From Zerene cesonia (lineage: Eukaryota; Arthropoda; Insecta; Lepidoptera; Pieridae): a stretch of 64,000 bases of DNA. Of this stretch, positions 38,184 to 52,175 are shown in pieces. The DNA is taken from contig NW_024045132.1 of the NCBI RefSeq assembly GCF_012273895.1, forward strand, positions 3,348,001 through 3,412,000, in the 5' to 3' direction. The first letter of the stretch is position 1. Every line of letters starts with the position of its first letter. The position numbers were made by a program, and so were the translations under genes. The notes under the pieces are model-generated. The model searched no databases. It saw nothing but the letters and a program-made list of their open reading frames with translations, and was not told where the DNA came from.

Positions 38184-38543
38184 CTAATTCGGAAAGACTA
38201 CAAGTTCTCTACAATTTTCTATTCTATTTTCAACCGTAGCTCTAAGATTTACGTTTGATTTTTTATTATCACGAACGGACGATTCTCCAACACTCTCTTG
38301 GATGCGAATAATTTTAACAGCTGTGTCGTTTTCATTACAATGTAAGCTGTAATGCAAAGCGTTAAAGCCGCTTTCTGCTGAAGCATCAGCTACCAGAAGT
38401 TTGTTCTTTTCGTTAGATTTATACGGGTGTGATGTCAAAAGGTCATTTCTAAGAATATTCTTCTGTGTGACTTTCGACTTTGTTATCGTAACGTTTAGGG
38501 TGTATTTTCTTTTGAGGAGAAGTGAAGAGAGTGGCAACAACAT
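38184..38543 (-). CDS. Hypothetical single-exon ORF, 119 residues, low confidence
   Basis: Minus-strand frame from ATG at 38543-38541 to TAG at 38184, 119 codons; the open frame extends a little further upstream. The N-terminus MLLPLSSLLLK is hydrophobic but short for a signal peptide. Near residues 70-90 the segment GFNALHYSLHCNENDTAVKI resembles the first helix of an ankyrin repeat (G-x-x-ALH-x-x) in spacing only. No second repeat follows. TTTATT at 38024-38029 would be a minus-strand AATAAA. It may be a small gene, a decayed fragment or chance; nothing else supports it. Confidence 0.18.
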   Translation of the reverse strand: MLLPLSSLLLKRKYTLNVTITKSKVTQKNILRNDLLTSHPYKSNEKNKLLVADASAESGFNALHYSLHCNENDTAVKIIRIQESVGESSVRDNKKSNVNLRATVENRIENCRELVVFPN

Positions 38544-40217
38544 TATTCCCTTGACAGGCAACGTCAGGTTGTCGATCAATATAATATATGTGGTGTACTG
38601 TCAGCTGTCTGTACGCATGAATGATTCACTCCGTGATAAATTTTAGCTTATGATTACCTTTCAGACGTACGTCAATGTGTCTGTTTACGTAATTATAGCT
38701 TTTGCTCGACGAAACCCTGGACGGAAGCTAGTATTATTTTGACGTGGAGTAATGATTTATGACAGAGGCGTGATAAATCGACTTATGTAAGTGCCTCAGA
38801 GTAATCGTTAAAGACGGTCATTTATTTCATATAGTCATTAATTATAGACTAGACGTTGATTGCAGATGAGATGTAATGAACTTTTTAGTCTAATTAAAAC
38901 AGTGGTTATTAAATATGATCTTTATGAGATTAGAAATTATCTGGTATTCTTACATAACGTGTTACATTCTTAACTTGTGGTAAATGTTAAAACTGTGTAA
39001 AATGACGATTCAAAAGTGCTTCTATAAAAAGTCTAATTGAATAAATAAATGTTTGAGTTTGAATAATGACAGCTGGTAAACGTAAATTAATGTAACAGAA
39101 ACCGTTGGTCGTACCAATAAGACATTTTTCATGCTATTTAAATAGAAGAATAATAACAATAATTTGCAATAAGACTATGATTTTTCGGTATTTGCCATCC
39201 TTCGTGGAAACCACATTGAGTGTTATTATTATAGTTGTCTATAACATCAATTCATTTTCTTATGGCAGTCGAACTCTTGCTAAATATCAATTTTTATTAC
39301 TATCTAAATGGGATATGATGATTACGCATTACCTCAATAACTTCAAATTCCCACTCGCTCGGTTCAAGTCATGAAAATTACTCCACAGAACATTCCAGAA
39401 TGTCATTCCACGCAACAAAACGCCTTACTTGCAAGTCCTTCCAGCCTACAAACCCGTTCTCCAAGCATCGTTACAGTTGCAAGCGTCAATCAACACAGGG
39501 ACATGAATCAAAGTCGAAGTATAGATAGCAGAGGGATATTGGACGTGTTAAGAATTGTAATGATTGAGTATTAATGCACCTGCTTGTTTTGTTTATTCTT
39601 ACTGATGGTTGCTTGTGTTAATGGGTTTGTGTTTGAAATAATGGGTGATGAGATCCAAATTTAATGTAGGTGATAGAAGCGTCGGTACATTACCAATTGA
39701 TAACACAATCTTATAATTGTCATGAGCAGTCCATATTCCAAAGAACATCGCTAGTATAATTAACTTTCCAGAAATAATGGACTCATCATAAATGAAAATA
39801 AATGTTTTCATACTTATTGAATACGTAGATAAAACATATTGGAACTTGTGTAGAAATTATTGGGATGAAAAAACTGGATATTGATACTGTAAAAGTCGCA
39901 ATTGAAATTCAGTGCGGTTAGGTTTAATGATTTAAAGATTTAAATGTCTGCTGTGTAGTTTGCTGTATTGATTAAGTTCACCAAAATGGTATTCATTAAG
40001 AATGGAATAATTTTGAGTATACATGATTTATTTATGAGAAAGTTTGGCAGTATTTCAAGGTAATGAGTAAATACAATTTTAACATAAGCAATAACTGATT
40101 GCATTGTTGTAATATACATTATCTGCTTCTATTCTTTGTTAATTGGCTCTAACCAATGGGTCGTTTTGAAATGACAGTATATAATAAGTATTTTATTATC
40201 TTCAATAATATACTTTT

Positions 40218-40335
40218 TACAGTGTCATCATCATCATCAGTCCATTATTTTGTCCCACTGTATAGAGAACTACTATAAGAATCAGCGCGGATGGGGTTAA
40301 AATCCTACTCAGTGGCAAGTATGGGTTGGCTGAAT
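40218..40335 (-). repeat. Degenerate SINE-like relic with ATC tail
   Basis: (ATC)4 followed by 'agtccattattttgtcccac' resembles the inverted tail and end of lepidopteran SINEs whose body continues 'gtcccactg'. The rest is heavily decayed. The assignment rests on the tail and about 20 bases beyond it. Confidence 0.4.
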
Positions 40336-41963
40336 GGCACAGTATAAAAACTTTCAAATCATTCATATTCAAAAATAATTGAATAAGAAACAGATCATGT
40401 CAAGTGCTATGTCAAAATTAGTTTTTTATTCACGTTGATACTTTTGACACTAATTAATGTTAAAATATTACAACTTATATGGAACCTGGCATAAAAATCG
40501 ATCATTTATAACTGATAATATGTTTTAAAGGAAAAGACCTTCAGTTGTCACACAATCATTATGTCAAGAGATTTAAAGATTACAAATAATGAGCCAGAAT
40601 TTCTGTAACTGGTTTGCTTTTTATCCGCTTTAATCATTAATTATTACCATAATTGACAGGATTTCGTAATAACATGAATTTATATTGAAACACATTATTC
40701 TTTTAGGTACATGGCGGAAATTAAATGACTTTTAAACATTAAAGATACTTTTTACTTTTAAAAATTTAATATAAATTCCAATTTATACGAAACAATACCT
40801 AAATAGACAGCAATATAATCAACGTTTTCTCTTTCAATAAAAACATTAATTACAACCGCCCGTCAACAATAGCAGGTGAGCATCGAGTTTTTGCCATTAA
40901 TCTTAGAAGATAAATATACGAGCTCGAAGGTTAAGACGTCCCACAAATCAACGCCATACAATAAATGCACCGATCACAGAACAAATGATCGCGATATAAA
41001 ATACTATCCCAATTATTTAGGACAATTCATTAGAGACCCCTCTACACGATAGCCGTGATTCGTCACACCCTCGACAGAACCGTACGGAGTGCCAGGAAGA
41101 AATGGGCACACTAAATCAAGTGATGGCCGACAATCCTGAACAGTCGCCGTCGATACATCAAGTGTAATGCCTCGGATACCGCGGCCAGATAATCGAATGT
41201 GAGCATCGACTCGTTACAGTGGAAATAAGATGAGGTTTGCCACATAGCCTCTAATAGAACGTCAGATGTATCATACTTTTCTCCTTTAAAATCAACTTTA
41301 TCGACTTAAGTTTTATCGCACGCATAATATAATGTGCCAAAATTATTCTTTCATGAATTTGTACATACACGGGTGATTTTAATGGTAATAAGGTCGAGTT
41401 TCGTGTGCACGTTGGAATCAGTTTGCGTTGACTAGCTACAGTTGATAGATCTGTAAAGTTTGCCGCGGACAGGAATATATCGAGTGGTTGCCTCTGTGCG
41501 GCTTTATTTATACATAACATCTGTTTGAAGTTGAATATACCGGCGACGGGGAGCGCATTACCGGAGATTTATTCCGCGTCTTAATTGTGAATCGATGGGT
41601 TAATGAAGATAAAACCCACGGCTGTGTTGTAAATTAGCTCGCGTGTCGACTGCTGGCTCCGATAAAGGCCTTCTTTATTGCTCTGTTTGTTTTCTCGGGC
41701 CTTACTTCAAAGGCGACTCAGATAAACTTTAGCTTTATGCGAATGTATTTATTGGTGCGTTTTAAAACTCTTTAAGTGCCTTTAAAAATGAATCATACGA
41801 TTACGCTGCAGTTTAAAGATGCGCTTGCATTATAAATCAAGAGAACCTTGAATAACATACAGACCGAGATAAATCGACGGGGCCGATTTCGATGAAAGCA
41901 AACGATCCCAAGACTGTCGTTCCATATAAGTGGCTATCTAAACCAGTTGTGTTCTACAGGCAT

Positions 41964-42963
41964 NNNNNNNNNNNNNNNNNNNNNNNNNNNNNNNNNNNNN
42001 NNNNNNNNNNNNNNNNNNNNNNNNNNNNNNNNNNNNNNNNNNNNNNNNNNNNNNNNNNNNNNNNNNNNNNNNNNNNNNNNNNNNNNNNNNNNNNNNNNNN
42101 NNNNNNNNNNNNNNNNNNNNNNNNNNNNNNNNNNNNNNNNNNNNNNNNNNNNNNNNNNNNNNNNNNNNNNNNNNNNNNNNNNNNNNNNNNNNNNNNNNNN
42201 NNNNNNNNNNNNNNNNNNNNNNNNNNNNNNNNNNNNNNNNNNNNNNNNNNNNNNNNNNNNNNNNNNNNNNNNNNNNNNNNNNNNNNNNNNNNNNNNNNNN
42301 NNNNNNNNNNNNNNNNNNNNNNNNNNNNNNNNNNNNNNNNNNNNNNNNNNNNNNNNNNNNNNNNNNNNNNNNNNNNNNNNNNNNNNNNNNNNNNNNNNNN
42401 NNNNNNNNNNNNNNNNNNNNNNNNNNNNNNNNNNNNNNNNNNNNNNNNNNNNNNNNNNNNNNNNNNNNNNNNNNNNNNNNNNNNNNNNNNNNNNNNNNNN
42501 NNNNNNNNNNNNNNNNNNNNNNNNNNNNNNNNNNNNNNNNNNNNNNNNNNNNNNNNNNNNNNNNNNNNNNNNNNNNNNNNNNNNNNNNNNNNNNNNNNNN
42601 NNNNNNNNNNNNNNNNNNNNNNNNNNNNNNNNNNNNNNNNNNNNNNNNNNNNNNNNNNNNNNNNNNNNNNNNNNNNNNNNNNNNNNNNNNNNNNNNNNNN
42701 NNNNNNNNNNNNNNNNNNNNNNNNNNNNNNNNNNNNNNNNNNNNNNNNNNNNNNNNNNNNNNNNNNNNNNNNNNNNNNNNNNNNNNNNNNNNNNNNNNNN
42801 NNNNNNNNNNNNNNNNNNNNNNNNNNNNNNNNNNNNNNNNNNNNNNNNNNNNNNNNNNNNNNNNNNNNNNNNNNNNNNNNNNNNNNNNNNNNNNNNNNNN
42901 NNNNNNNNNNNNNNNNNNNNNNNNNNNNNNNNNNNNNNNNNNNNNNNNNNNNNNNNNNNNNNN
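41964..42963. other. Assembly gap (1000 N)
   Basis: Exactly 1000 N, a conventional scaffold gap size, so its real length is unknown. Open frames that cross it are artefacts. A frame entering the gap from the left is open from about 41859. Confidence 0.99.
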
Positions 42964-45900
42964 TTTTATTTGTTGTTCAGATTAAGTGACAGTATTAAAT
43001 GGGGATCAATTTGGACATATGCTGTCTTTTTATACGGTTTTTAATATTATTGGTACATCTTAAAGAAGACAAAGTAATTTTTCTTAAATATTATATACAC
43101 TTCAACGTATGTCCAATTAAATACAAAGAATCACGTGTATGAACACACAAGTGTATGTGGGATTAAAAAAAGAAACAATTTCTTCATCAAGTTAAAACAG
43201 GATTTTTTTGTGTAATGCATTATAAATTTGCTGATCGAATCATTCAATATTCATTTAGTAATCCATAATCATAATTACTGTATTTAATGTTATAAATGAA
43301 ATTAATACAATATCATTATAAAAACATAATATGTACAATCGTTAGAAGCACGATTCACCATCAGGTGGAGCTAATAGATGACTACAGTCTTCATTACGAT
43401 TTTTTCAATGAAGTAGAAACGTAACACTATTCATCATACTAATGATACATTGCTATGATGCCAATCACTCAATCCAGATATAAATATTAATGGAGCATTA
43501 ATATACATACGTAAATTAAGAGAAAACATCTTCTTTTCCACTGATGCAAGAAAGATGATTGAATTCCACAAACAAATCAATATTAGCAATAATTGAGCTC
43601 CGAACGCAGGTACGAAAGAAGCCTTAAATACAATTTAATTTCCGTACCAATATCTGTCTGAAATGACGTACAAGTTCCACAATTTCACTAAAGCGATTGC
43701 CGGTGATATTTATGCGGTCTGTTAAATTTACGAGCGGCACAGTCGTAGCGCTGTTCTGTCGCAAATGTGAAATATGCCTAAATGGAAGTTTGTTAGATAA
43801 GAAGCGGAAATCGATGTAACTGCAGTTTTATCTTTCTGGACTAATATTGTAAAGATAGCGCATTTATCATCGGAACCAGACCAGTGTTTTGGGGTTAAAG
43901 CTTATATTTTTGGTGAGTCATGTAGTATTTATAATATTATTGACCCATTTTTTATCACACAGTTTTAGTTACTTGAATATATGTATTATTATGTTTATAC
44001 AATAGCATTATAGTAATTTGTATTCATTTTATAATTTAATCACATGCTATATAACATATTCTCACCACGATTTCTAATTGCAATAACACTTTAATTATAT
44101 CACGCATGATAAAACATCACAATGTTTACTAAATCATACAAAAAAACCCATCCAACGCACGACTACAAATTCAATCATATTATAAATTATTAATATCATG
44201 TAATTGTATTCAAAAGTAGGAGCGCAACCCCTATAAAAGCGGAGAAATATTAGATCTGTCATTCCTTCCAAATAAACTCGCCCTATCTAGTGAAAAAATA
44301 CATTTCCTCGTGGAGTATAATATTTTAAACCATCCCCTTGCTTTACACGAAATGGTTGTCGGCACCCGCTACTATATTTCCACTTTAACCTGGTCCAAGC
44401 GAAAGACTATTGGGATAGCTTTAAGAAGAAATATTCGTTGAGAAAATATATAGTTGAATATTACTTAATACCCTATATACATACACGTTCTAATGTGGAG
44501 AGATTTTAATTGAAATAAACACCATTACACCTTTAGATTTCTACTTATAATCTAAAGACAATTCATGAAGCTGAATGCAGTGCGTAAGATATTACATTCC
44601 TATATAAGGATCTGGCATTCAATATAACGTAGAAAATATGAAACAATATTAGTCTGACTTAATGAATTAAAACTATCATAACTTACAAATTTAATAGCAA
44701 GAGCCTATTATTTTATTTCTGAACCACAGTGAGAGAAACGTGAAATTCCACTCTCTTCGCTTACATACTTGAACCATGGCCTGTAATAAATTTGCGAGGA
44801 GTTCCTTCCACTTGGTGAGGTAGACAAAATAATTTATGTACCTAGTTTACGGGCCACTTCCAACAAATGGCCCAGTGAGGTGACTGACGTCTCTGTTATG
44901 GCACCTTCGCTCCATAACTGAAGACTGATGGCTGGATCTTATTCATTTGTCTCGTGAAAAAAGACATTTTGGCGAAACATGAATAAAAATGGGTTGTAGA
45001 ATTGCTCTAATTGTGCAATTTGTCCTTTTAATTTACAGGTTTTTGATGCAGCACTGGTGTACCTGCACATGTTTTTATTTAAATTACATATTAAGTAGTA
45101 GATTCGAAAAGTTATCATCTAACTAGCATAGGGTATAGTGTAATAATATTGCTCAATTGTAACAAAAGTTACATTCAATCAATAATTTATATTACTGTAA
45201 CTTTACTTTTTCAAGATTCGAAAGTCCATACCCTTTTTCGTTCAATATTAATGACTTTGAGCAAATAAATGTAAAAAAATTAATAAGTAAAAACTAAAAC
45301 AAGCACTGACCTAATAGAATAATTAACATAAATCAGTGCACAGTTACAATATCAAAAAATATAAATGTGTAATAGGCGTAGAACATTATAAATCATTCGT
45401 CACTTCTCAAGAAGTCGGATGAAATATGCAAATGCGTCAAAGCAATCCCAACAGCAATGAAAAATCCCAATTAAAAATGTAACCTAAGCAAGGATAGACC
45501 GGGGAGATTACAGTAAGCGTAAGGCGACAGCTCATTAGCAGAGATGATATCGCCACTGGGAACAAATGCTCTTGCTAATGGCTTAGCTCGTCGCAATGAC
45601 AATACGTGTTAGTGGTTTCGTCGTGCTTTTGTCCTTTTTGCTCTTAATGGCAAGTTTTAGTCGCCGTATCCATGGCTGAGATGTTATCGAATTGTTTTGT
45701 TCCGTGATTTTTGAAATGACGTCGATCTTACGTTTCTCTCGGTGTAGTTACTTGTAATTATAATCTGATTAAAATGGTTTTTCGTTTCTTATTAAATTAT
45801 GGATTTGTGTATTCTAACCCACATCTTCCTATTTAGGATATAGGATAATAGGATAATAACATAAGGATTAAGGATATGTATCTTTGTATTTAAAGATATG

Positions 45901-47794
45901 CTAATGAGAAGAAATTTAAATGAGCATTAATACTTTGTACTATAAAGTTTTAAGGATATAATCAATAAAAAATAAATGAATCTAGAATATATATCAGGTT
46001 GATATTGTCAAAAAACTAACCGTAACATAATACAATTATTTACATCCAGCATTCGTCAAATCATCCGCAAATCACCACATTTTCTTCTCAGTAATTGCTC
46101 ACAAAGCGCCGTCTAAATTATAAATCACAAACTCGATTTGGAATGATAAATTCACGAAAACGCTTACTCCGCAAAGCTCCCTTTTTACTGCGGCCAGGCA
46201 ATGCGTCGCGGATGAAATATGTTGCAATTTCTTTGAATAATACATAGACCGTATATCATTTGCCTACGTTTTAGATGTGTGGTATTTTTTACGTTCAATC
46301 GCTGTTATTTTTCTTACGGTTATTGAATTGTATCGCATTGTTTGATTTATTGACGGTTAGTGTTTTAGCGTTTTTTGTACGTGCTATTTGCAATTACTTT
46401 GATCTGTTTTTTAGAAAATAATCAGCTCGATTCCCGTGGGACTGTAGCGTGATACTGCTAAGAAGACTGATCACCTTTTTACCCTGAGTGAAATTGCATC
46501 GCGTTATATTATTATTTCAGTTGTCCCCAGGCTCCACTAGGGACAGGACTTTTCATTTAAGATTCCCTGTTATTGAAGTTGCAATTCTCTTTTGCCAAAA
46601 TGCTAAAAAGCTTATATTCCATGAATTTTATTGAATATAGTTGCCCAAAAAAACACAACTTTTAAATATCGAATGAGTCATTTTAATTTAAAGATCTTAG
46701 TTTTGTTATGATATATGTTTATGTAGAATCGTTATATATGCAAATAACCTATTATAATAATATTGTCACTACAATGTGTAATTCTAAATTTAAAGATCAA
46801 AATAGACCCTCGTACACGAAAATCAATGACAAATAAATCCCCAGCTTATCACTACACACCAATCTATAGAAAGCGACACATTTCGTGCTAATCATGAGCA
46901 TATTATAAATTAACACAGATTTGCCACAAAAACGCGTCACCTGGCACTTTTTGTGCACAAAAGATGCCAATAGCGAGTCAATTTATCACGCCGGTCTTGG
47001 CCTTTTAAGACAGATAATATATTGGAACATTAGAGTATAATAGACGATCCGTGGAGTCGTTTATCATGTTTTTGCGTGACACGTTCCTTTTTTACTAGCA
47101 CGCCATCTGTATTACCTCAGGCATAGAATCGAAAGTTGCTTAGTCAGTGTTTTGGTAATTTTGTAACTTTCACGCAAAGTATAGCTAAGCGCGTGTGTCT
47201 ATAAATTCTCCTAAATCGGTTTCAAGTTATTGTTTGCGTCGATCTCCATTCAAAAGGTAGAGATTTGTTGAGTCATTACTCTGATATTATGTTACGTGAT
47301 CACGGAATATCTGTGATAAATCATGTTGCTTTATGCTTTCTAGCTATGTTATATTCTATGAAATATGGCGCTGATATTAAATTAAATCATATACCAGACG
47401 GGCATACGTTCAACGAAAATATAGCCTCGAAATATTGTAAAACAATTTTTGCTGGGATTCTAAATTCATAATACGTTGTTCGGAGAAGAAGTCGAGGGAT
47501 AATGAACGCTGGATTAACTTTTGAATATTTTAGTATGGCTTCCATTATGAACTTTGTTTGATTTAAGCAGTATTTAAATCAAGAATTCACAGCAATAATC
47601 AACAGTTCTATGAATGCATTATCATTTACAAACATTAAGACAAGACAGAGTTAAAGAAGATCCATCTTTCTTAAAGTAAGCATTTAATTAGAATAATTAG
47701 AAATAGTCGCAAAACGTTATTTTCAAACGTATTTAAAAATATGTGTTTTTTGTTTATTTAATCTAAACACAGTACGCATAATACTAAGAATATC
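42964..47794. other. Intergenic, little recognised
   Basis: AT-rich. Moderate GC patches lie at 44740-44960, 45530-45760 and 46920-47110. The frame at 47265-47471 has no recognisable features. Confidence 0.4.
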
Positions 47795-47974
47795 TAATAT
47801 ATAAAATTCTCGTGTCACAGTTTTCGTTTCAATACTCCTCCGAAACGGCTTGACCGATTTTGATGAAATTTTTTGTGCTTATCCGGTATCTATGAGAATA
47901 GGCCAACATCTATTTTTCATACCCCTAAATGATAAGAGTAAGGCAGAACAGCGTTTGCCGGGTGCAGCTAGTAT
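47795..47974 (+). repeat. Dispersed repeat ('attctcgtgtcacagttttc' type)
   Basis: The sequence 'ctcctccgaaacggcttgac' then 'cgattttgatgaaatttttt' and the end 'gtttgccgggtgcagctagt' is a common lepidopteran dispersed repeat, different from the 4501 family. It is about 180 bp with no coding capacity. Confidence 0.55.
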
Positions 47975-50900
47975 ACTATAGGATTAAAACTGTAGTAGTA
48001 GAATAAAAATTCATTTGATTTCATGTCAGTTTCTAAATCATATTCATATAAAGCATTCTTATGACGTGTGTATTTTGTCGTCAAAGCGTACGATTGTCGC
48101 CTTCAATCGGAACAGACAAACAGACAAGCAACGCTTCCTCTGCTTTCAAAGAGAATTGTGTAAACATCACTCTGTATACAAACTTTACTAACTGAATAAA
48201 GTCCTTACACGTGTTTAAAAATTATAAAATTTCAACCTTAATGCGTTACAACACAGTCCACTATTCTACGTATTGAAAAGGTAACTTTATACACGACAAA
48301 CAGAAGCGAGTTCTAAAGCAATATGACTTTTCAGCATCAGGTGTTAAAGTTGTTATTGCTATGTCACATATAAATAGGGTTGTTCAAACGATTTCGTAGC
48401 TCAAGTAATGGATTGGCCGATTGTTAGTTGAAGCGCGGGTGGTCACTTCACCGTTTCATGTTCATGGCGACACAATGGCCTTTTAAAAATATGAGCAGTC
48501 ATTTTTGGTGATGTGTTAAGGAAATGGACCGCCCGCAGTTATCTCTTGCTGTTTAAAATATATCCGATACAATTGTATCCAATGATTTCGCTTGACTATA
48601 GGCTGTTGTAATGATGGAGTGGAAATTCATACTGATTCAGAAACGGCCACCCATCTCTTTTAGATTCACGGTGTGAGCGAACGTATGAGGACCTGATATA
48701 TACATTAGAATTTGAACAGAGCTATTTGCAATAATTGTTTTTTTAGTCTATACTTTATTTATTGCATCCATAGTAAAAACCTGAACAATGGGACATCGTC
48801 ATTACGTGCTTGGAATTTCTTGCTTCGATAAACGAAAATATCCAAGCGAATGTTATGTTCTATAGAACTTCTTACTGCATACGTTAAAATAAGTTGCCCT
48901 CTATAAACTTTACATAATTATCTAAATATTTATATAGACGGTTCACTGACAAAGTTTGCCAAGTATTTGTACGTCTGCTCAATAGTATTTTTGCTTAGTC
49001 GGCATCTTATCGTTTGAGGAAGAATAGGAGTAATAGTATACATAGTACATACAAAACAGGTAACGATAGTCGTGTCATGTCAATATTGATCTTACATTTT
49101 AAGATTACTCTATCTACGAATTTTCAATTTTAAGTCTTTTAGTGAATAGTCTTGGTTTTAGCCTAGACGATCGCTTCACCATGCCGTGACTGATGTTATG
49201 GAAACTAATTAGACTCCATCTTTTATCATAAATGTCACGTCTATTCGTTCTCCTCAAAAAGTAAAACACATCATTCAAACCACTCACTTAAACAATACGC
49301 TAAATTTATCATCCATTCAATCCTAAACCCATATCAAATTCGCTTCAATCGGATCGGGACCGTGAAATCTCTGTTTGTCATTACACTCTTCACGGCTCTC
49401 CCCTTAAATCGCAACCATTGTTAATTTACCACGGCTGTCCATACCATTGACACAGTATAAAAAGCAGCTCACCCAAATTGCTCTAATACTTGCAGCTCGA
49501 CTGTTTCTATTAAAGGGATGAGATTAGTCTGTGGGGTGTCTTGATGAATCGATGTGTATTGTTGGGCTCCCCAGCTGTCGCTCGTCACAGATAGCTGACA
49601 CTGGAACCGGTTTTTTTGACACTTCCATTGTGCTGGCGCAGTGTGACATGACGGAACGAGTCGACCCATCGCTGACTATTACCCTGAAGAGGGTTCGAGT
49701 ATGAATTGAGCCTATAAATAAATAAGCAATGTCGCGGCGTGTTTTTTCTGTCCATATTCTTCTGTTGTCGGGCCCAACGCGGTAGTCCGAGATTTATGAG
49801 TTAAAATAAATATTGTTGGGGATAAATTTGTGTTATCCGATGATGAAATGTGTAAATATTTTTTTAGCTGACGTGTTTGCGCAATCGAACAGCTGTTGTA
49901 TTGTGGGTCGATAATTAAAGCGTGAATTTTATAGTGCAGACAATGAGTGTTATTAAATTTATATTTTGTATGCAAGGATCGATTGTGCAACATCAGATTT
50001 TATTTCATTATTGTAAATATGTTTAGAAGATTGACTATTATTTTGAAAAGACTTATAATTGCTGAAACTAAATCGATTCCTATGGAATAAAATGTTGTCA
50101 CATACCAATAAGTGAAAAGCAATAAGAATAAAGCCTTAACAAGAAATTTCTCGCCATGAAAAGTTTCTAAAACCGTTTCCAACCGTGCGCTACTCAATTA
50201 ACATAAGACGAAGGATTAAAAACCGTAATTTCCAAGAGTTCCCATGAACCATAGACATTTTCCATTCAGCGTACACTCAATTATACCTATTCCGCATTTT
50301 ATTACGACATTACCGGTTTATGGCAGCGACGTGACGTTGCTAGCAAATTGATATATACTGCGCCATATTTTAAGGTTGCTGGGGGACTTTGGTGGGGCAT
50401 GTAAAGTAATGCTTTTTAAGAAATTTTAAAAGGTGTAGGTGCTTCTAATTAGTTATTCTTAAGGTTTTGTAAGGTGAAGTTTAATGTATATGCGTTATCT
50501 GAAATTTGATAGAGAGGAATGATGTATATTTCTAAACCAACTGTTTAAATACTTATGAAATTTTAAGTTTTTATAATAATATAAATGTGTAATGCAGAAA
50601 CTGATGATATATCTCACAAAAATGTCAAAAGAGAGATAAAAAATTGTATGTTTTTTAACGAACCACACTCTAAGATCTATATAAAATCGTCGTGGGTAAC
50701 ACGAAATTAAAAATAGGACGATGAATATACTTAAAACACACAAACAGTGACGACGTTTCTATTTTAACGTATTATAGTAGCACAGAGTACATAATTTCAT
50801 ATCAACAGCTTTTATTAGTTTTCCACAGCAATAATCTTAAACAGGACACTATATAATACAGCCACAAACATAATTTATCGTACAATAATATTTATGGAAC

Positions 50901-52093
50901 AGTTTATTGGTTCACTTAAGGGGAAAATGGTCTCGTAAGTCGTAAAATTATGTAGACTTGAAGAAAAGGCTGCTTTGTGGATATTATGATAAGTTTTATA
51001 TTTATGTAATGGCCGCCGTACATTTAATATTACATCGTCTTTGTTGGGCGTTATGAAAGTCACTTATAATTTTTTTCTCAGTAGCCGTTTTTGAGATGCG
51101 AATAACTCACAGACATAGAGATTAAAAAACTGTTTCATATTTAATGTCATGTCTATTGTCTTAATAATACATATCTACAGATATATATCAGTTACTTTTA
51201 CATTAAAATTAAAAAGTTAAATAAGATACTCTAACATTAATAGATACAATGAATTAATCATTTTAGATTTTTGCATAAATAAAATGACTCCAAATCAATC
51301 ATTCAATAAATTTAACTAACTAATACCCTAGAACATAAAAATCTATGTGAATGGTTGAATTATTAAACTAACTAAATACGCATTTTCAAATAAATATAAA
51401 CCAACAGAAACGAAACTTTTAATTTCCAGTAGTCCGATCAAATAAGTCATCAATAACACAATCTAATCCACGGTCAATAAATTATTGCTAAGTGAAACAC
51501 AAACGATAATGTCAATCGAATAAATGGCGCCCTTTACAATACGACAAACACTGACCCGTCCGTATTAAGGACAAGTTAAAGCTCTTCATCAATGAAAACA
51601 TTAGAAAAACGACCTTATGGAAAACGCAAATAATCTAAATTTCAACTGCACCACGCTCGTGTGGTTCCTCAACTGCTGATGGTATTTTGGACTCAAACTG
51701 ATCGTGTCAAGAACTGTTTTCGTTCGCAAAGCGATAGGTTTACGACTTTTTTTAAAGGAATGGATAAGGAAACAAGGCCATCCATCATCAGTAAGTGATT
51801 GATGATGTGTGCCCAAATATTTGAATTATATGATATTTGAACGGGAGTGAATGAGCTCACTTGCGGTAGGGAATTATAAAAATGAATATCAAAGTTGCTT
51901 CGAAATTACTATGTTTGGAGGATGTTTTATGCATACGTAGAAACTTATGAATTGTAAGAACGTAATTTTAAGGTTCTTTTAGACGACATTAAATAAGATA
52001 TTTTGAAAAATATATCACCATCTATCTAATATCTAATAAAAAATACATTATGCCTTTAATTTTTTTCATATCCATAATATATAACTTTATATT
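47975..52093. other. Intergenic, little recognised
   Basis: AT-rich with GC-richer stretches at 48410-48700 and 49320-49800. No exon-like splice-bounded frames found. Confidence 0.4.
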
Positions 52094-52175
52094 ACTAGCT
52101 TTCTGCCCACGGCCTCACCTGCGTTCTCTTCACGTTATACTGCATCGGATGTTACCCATGTAATTTCTATTTCTT
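52094..52175 (-). repeat. Dispersed short repeat relic
   Basis: 'actagctttctgcccacggc' on the plus strand is the complement of the 'gccgcgggcagaaagctagt' end of the family seen at 4501 and 62207. The rest is decayed. Confidence 0.4.

Larger units (their letters stand above)
36842..41963. other. Intergenic with GC-richer islands
   Basis: Islands at 37240-37700, 38040-38660, 41030-41240 and 41520-41760 stand out from AT-rich DNA. The last two have short frames of coding-like composition but no matching splice pairs. I read them as candidate conserved regulatory elements. Confidence 0.35.

Noticed and set aside
41892..43044. Two 365-codon plus-strand frames
   Set aside because: They are open only because they cross 1000 N; no real sequence supports them.
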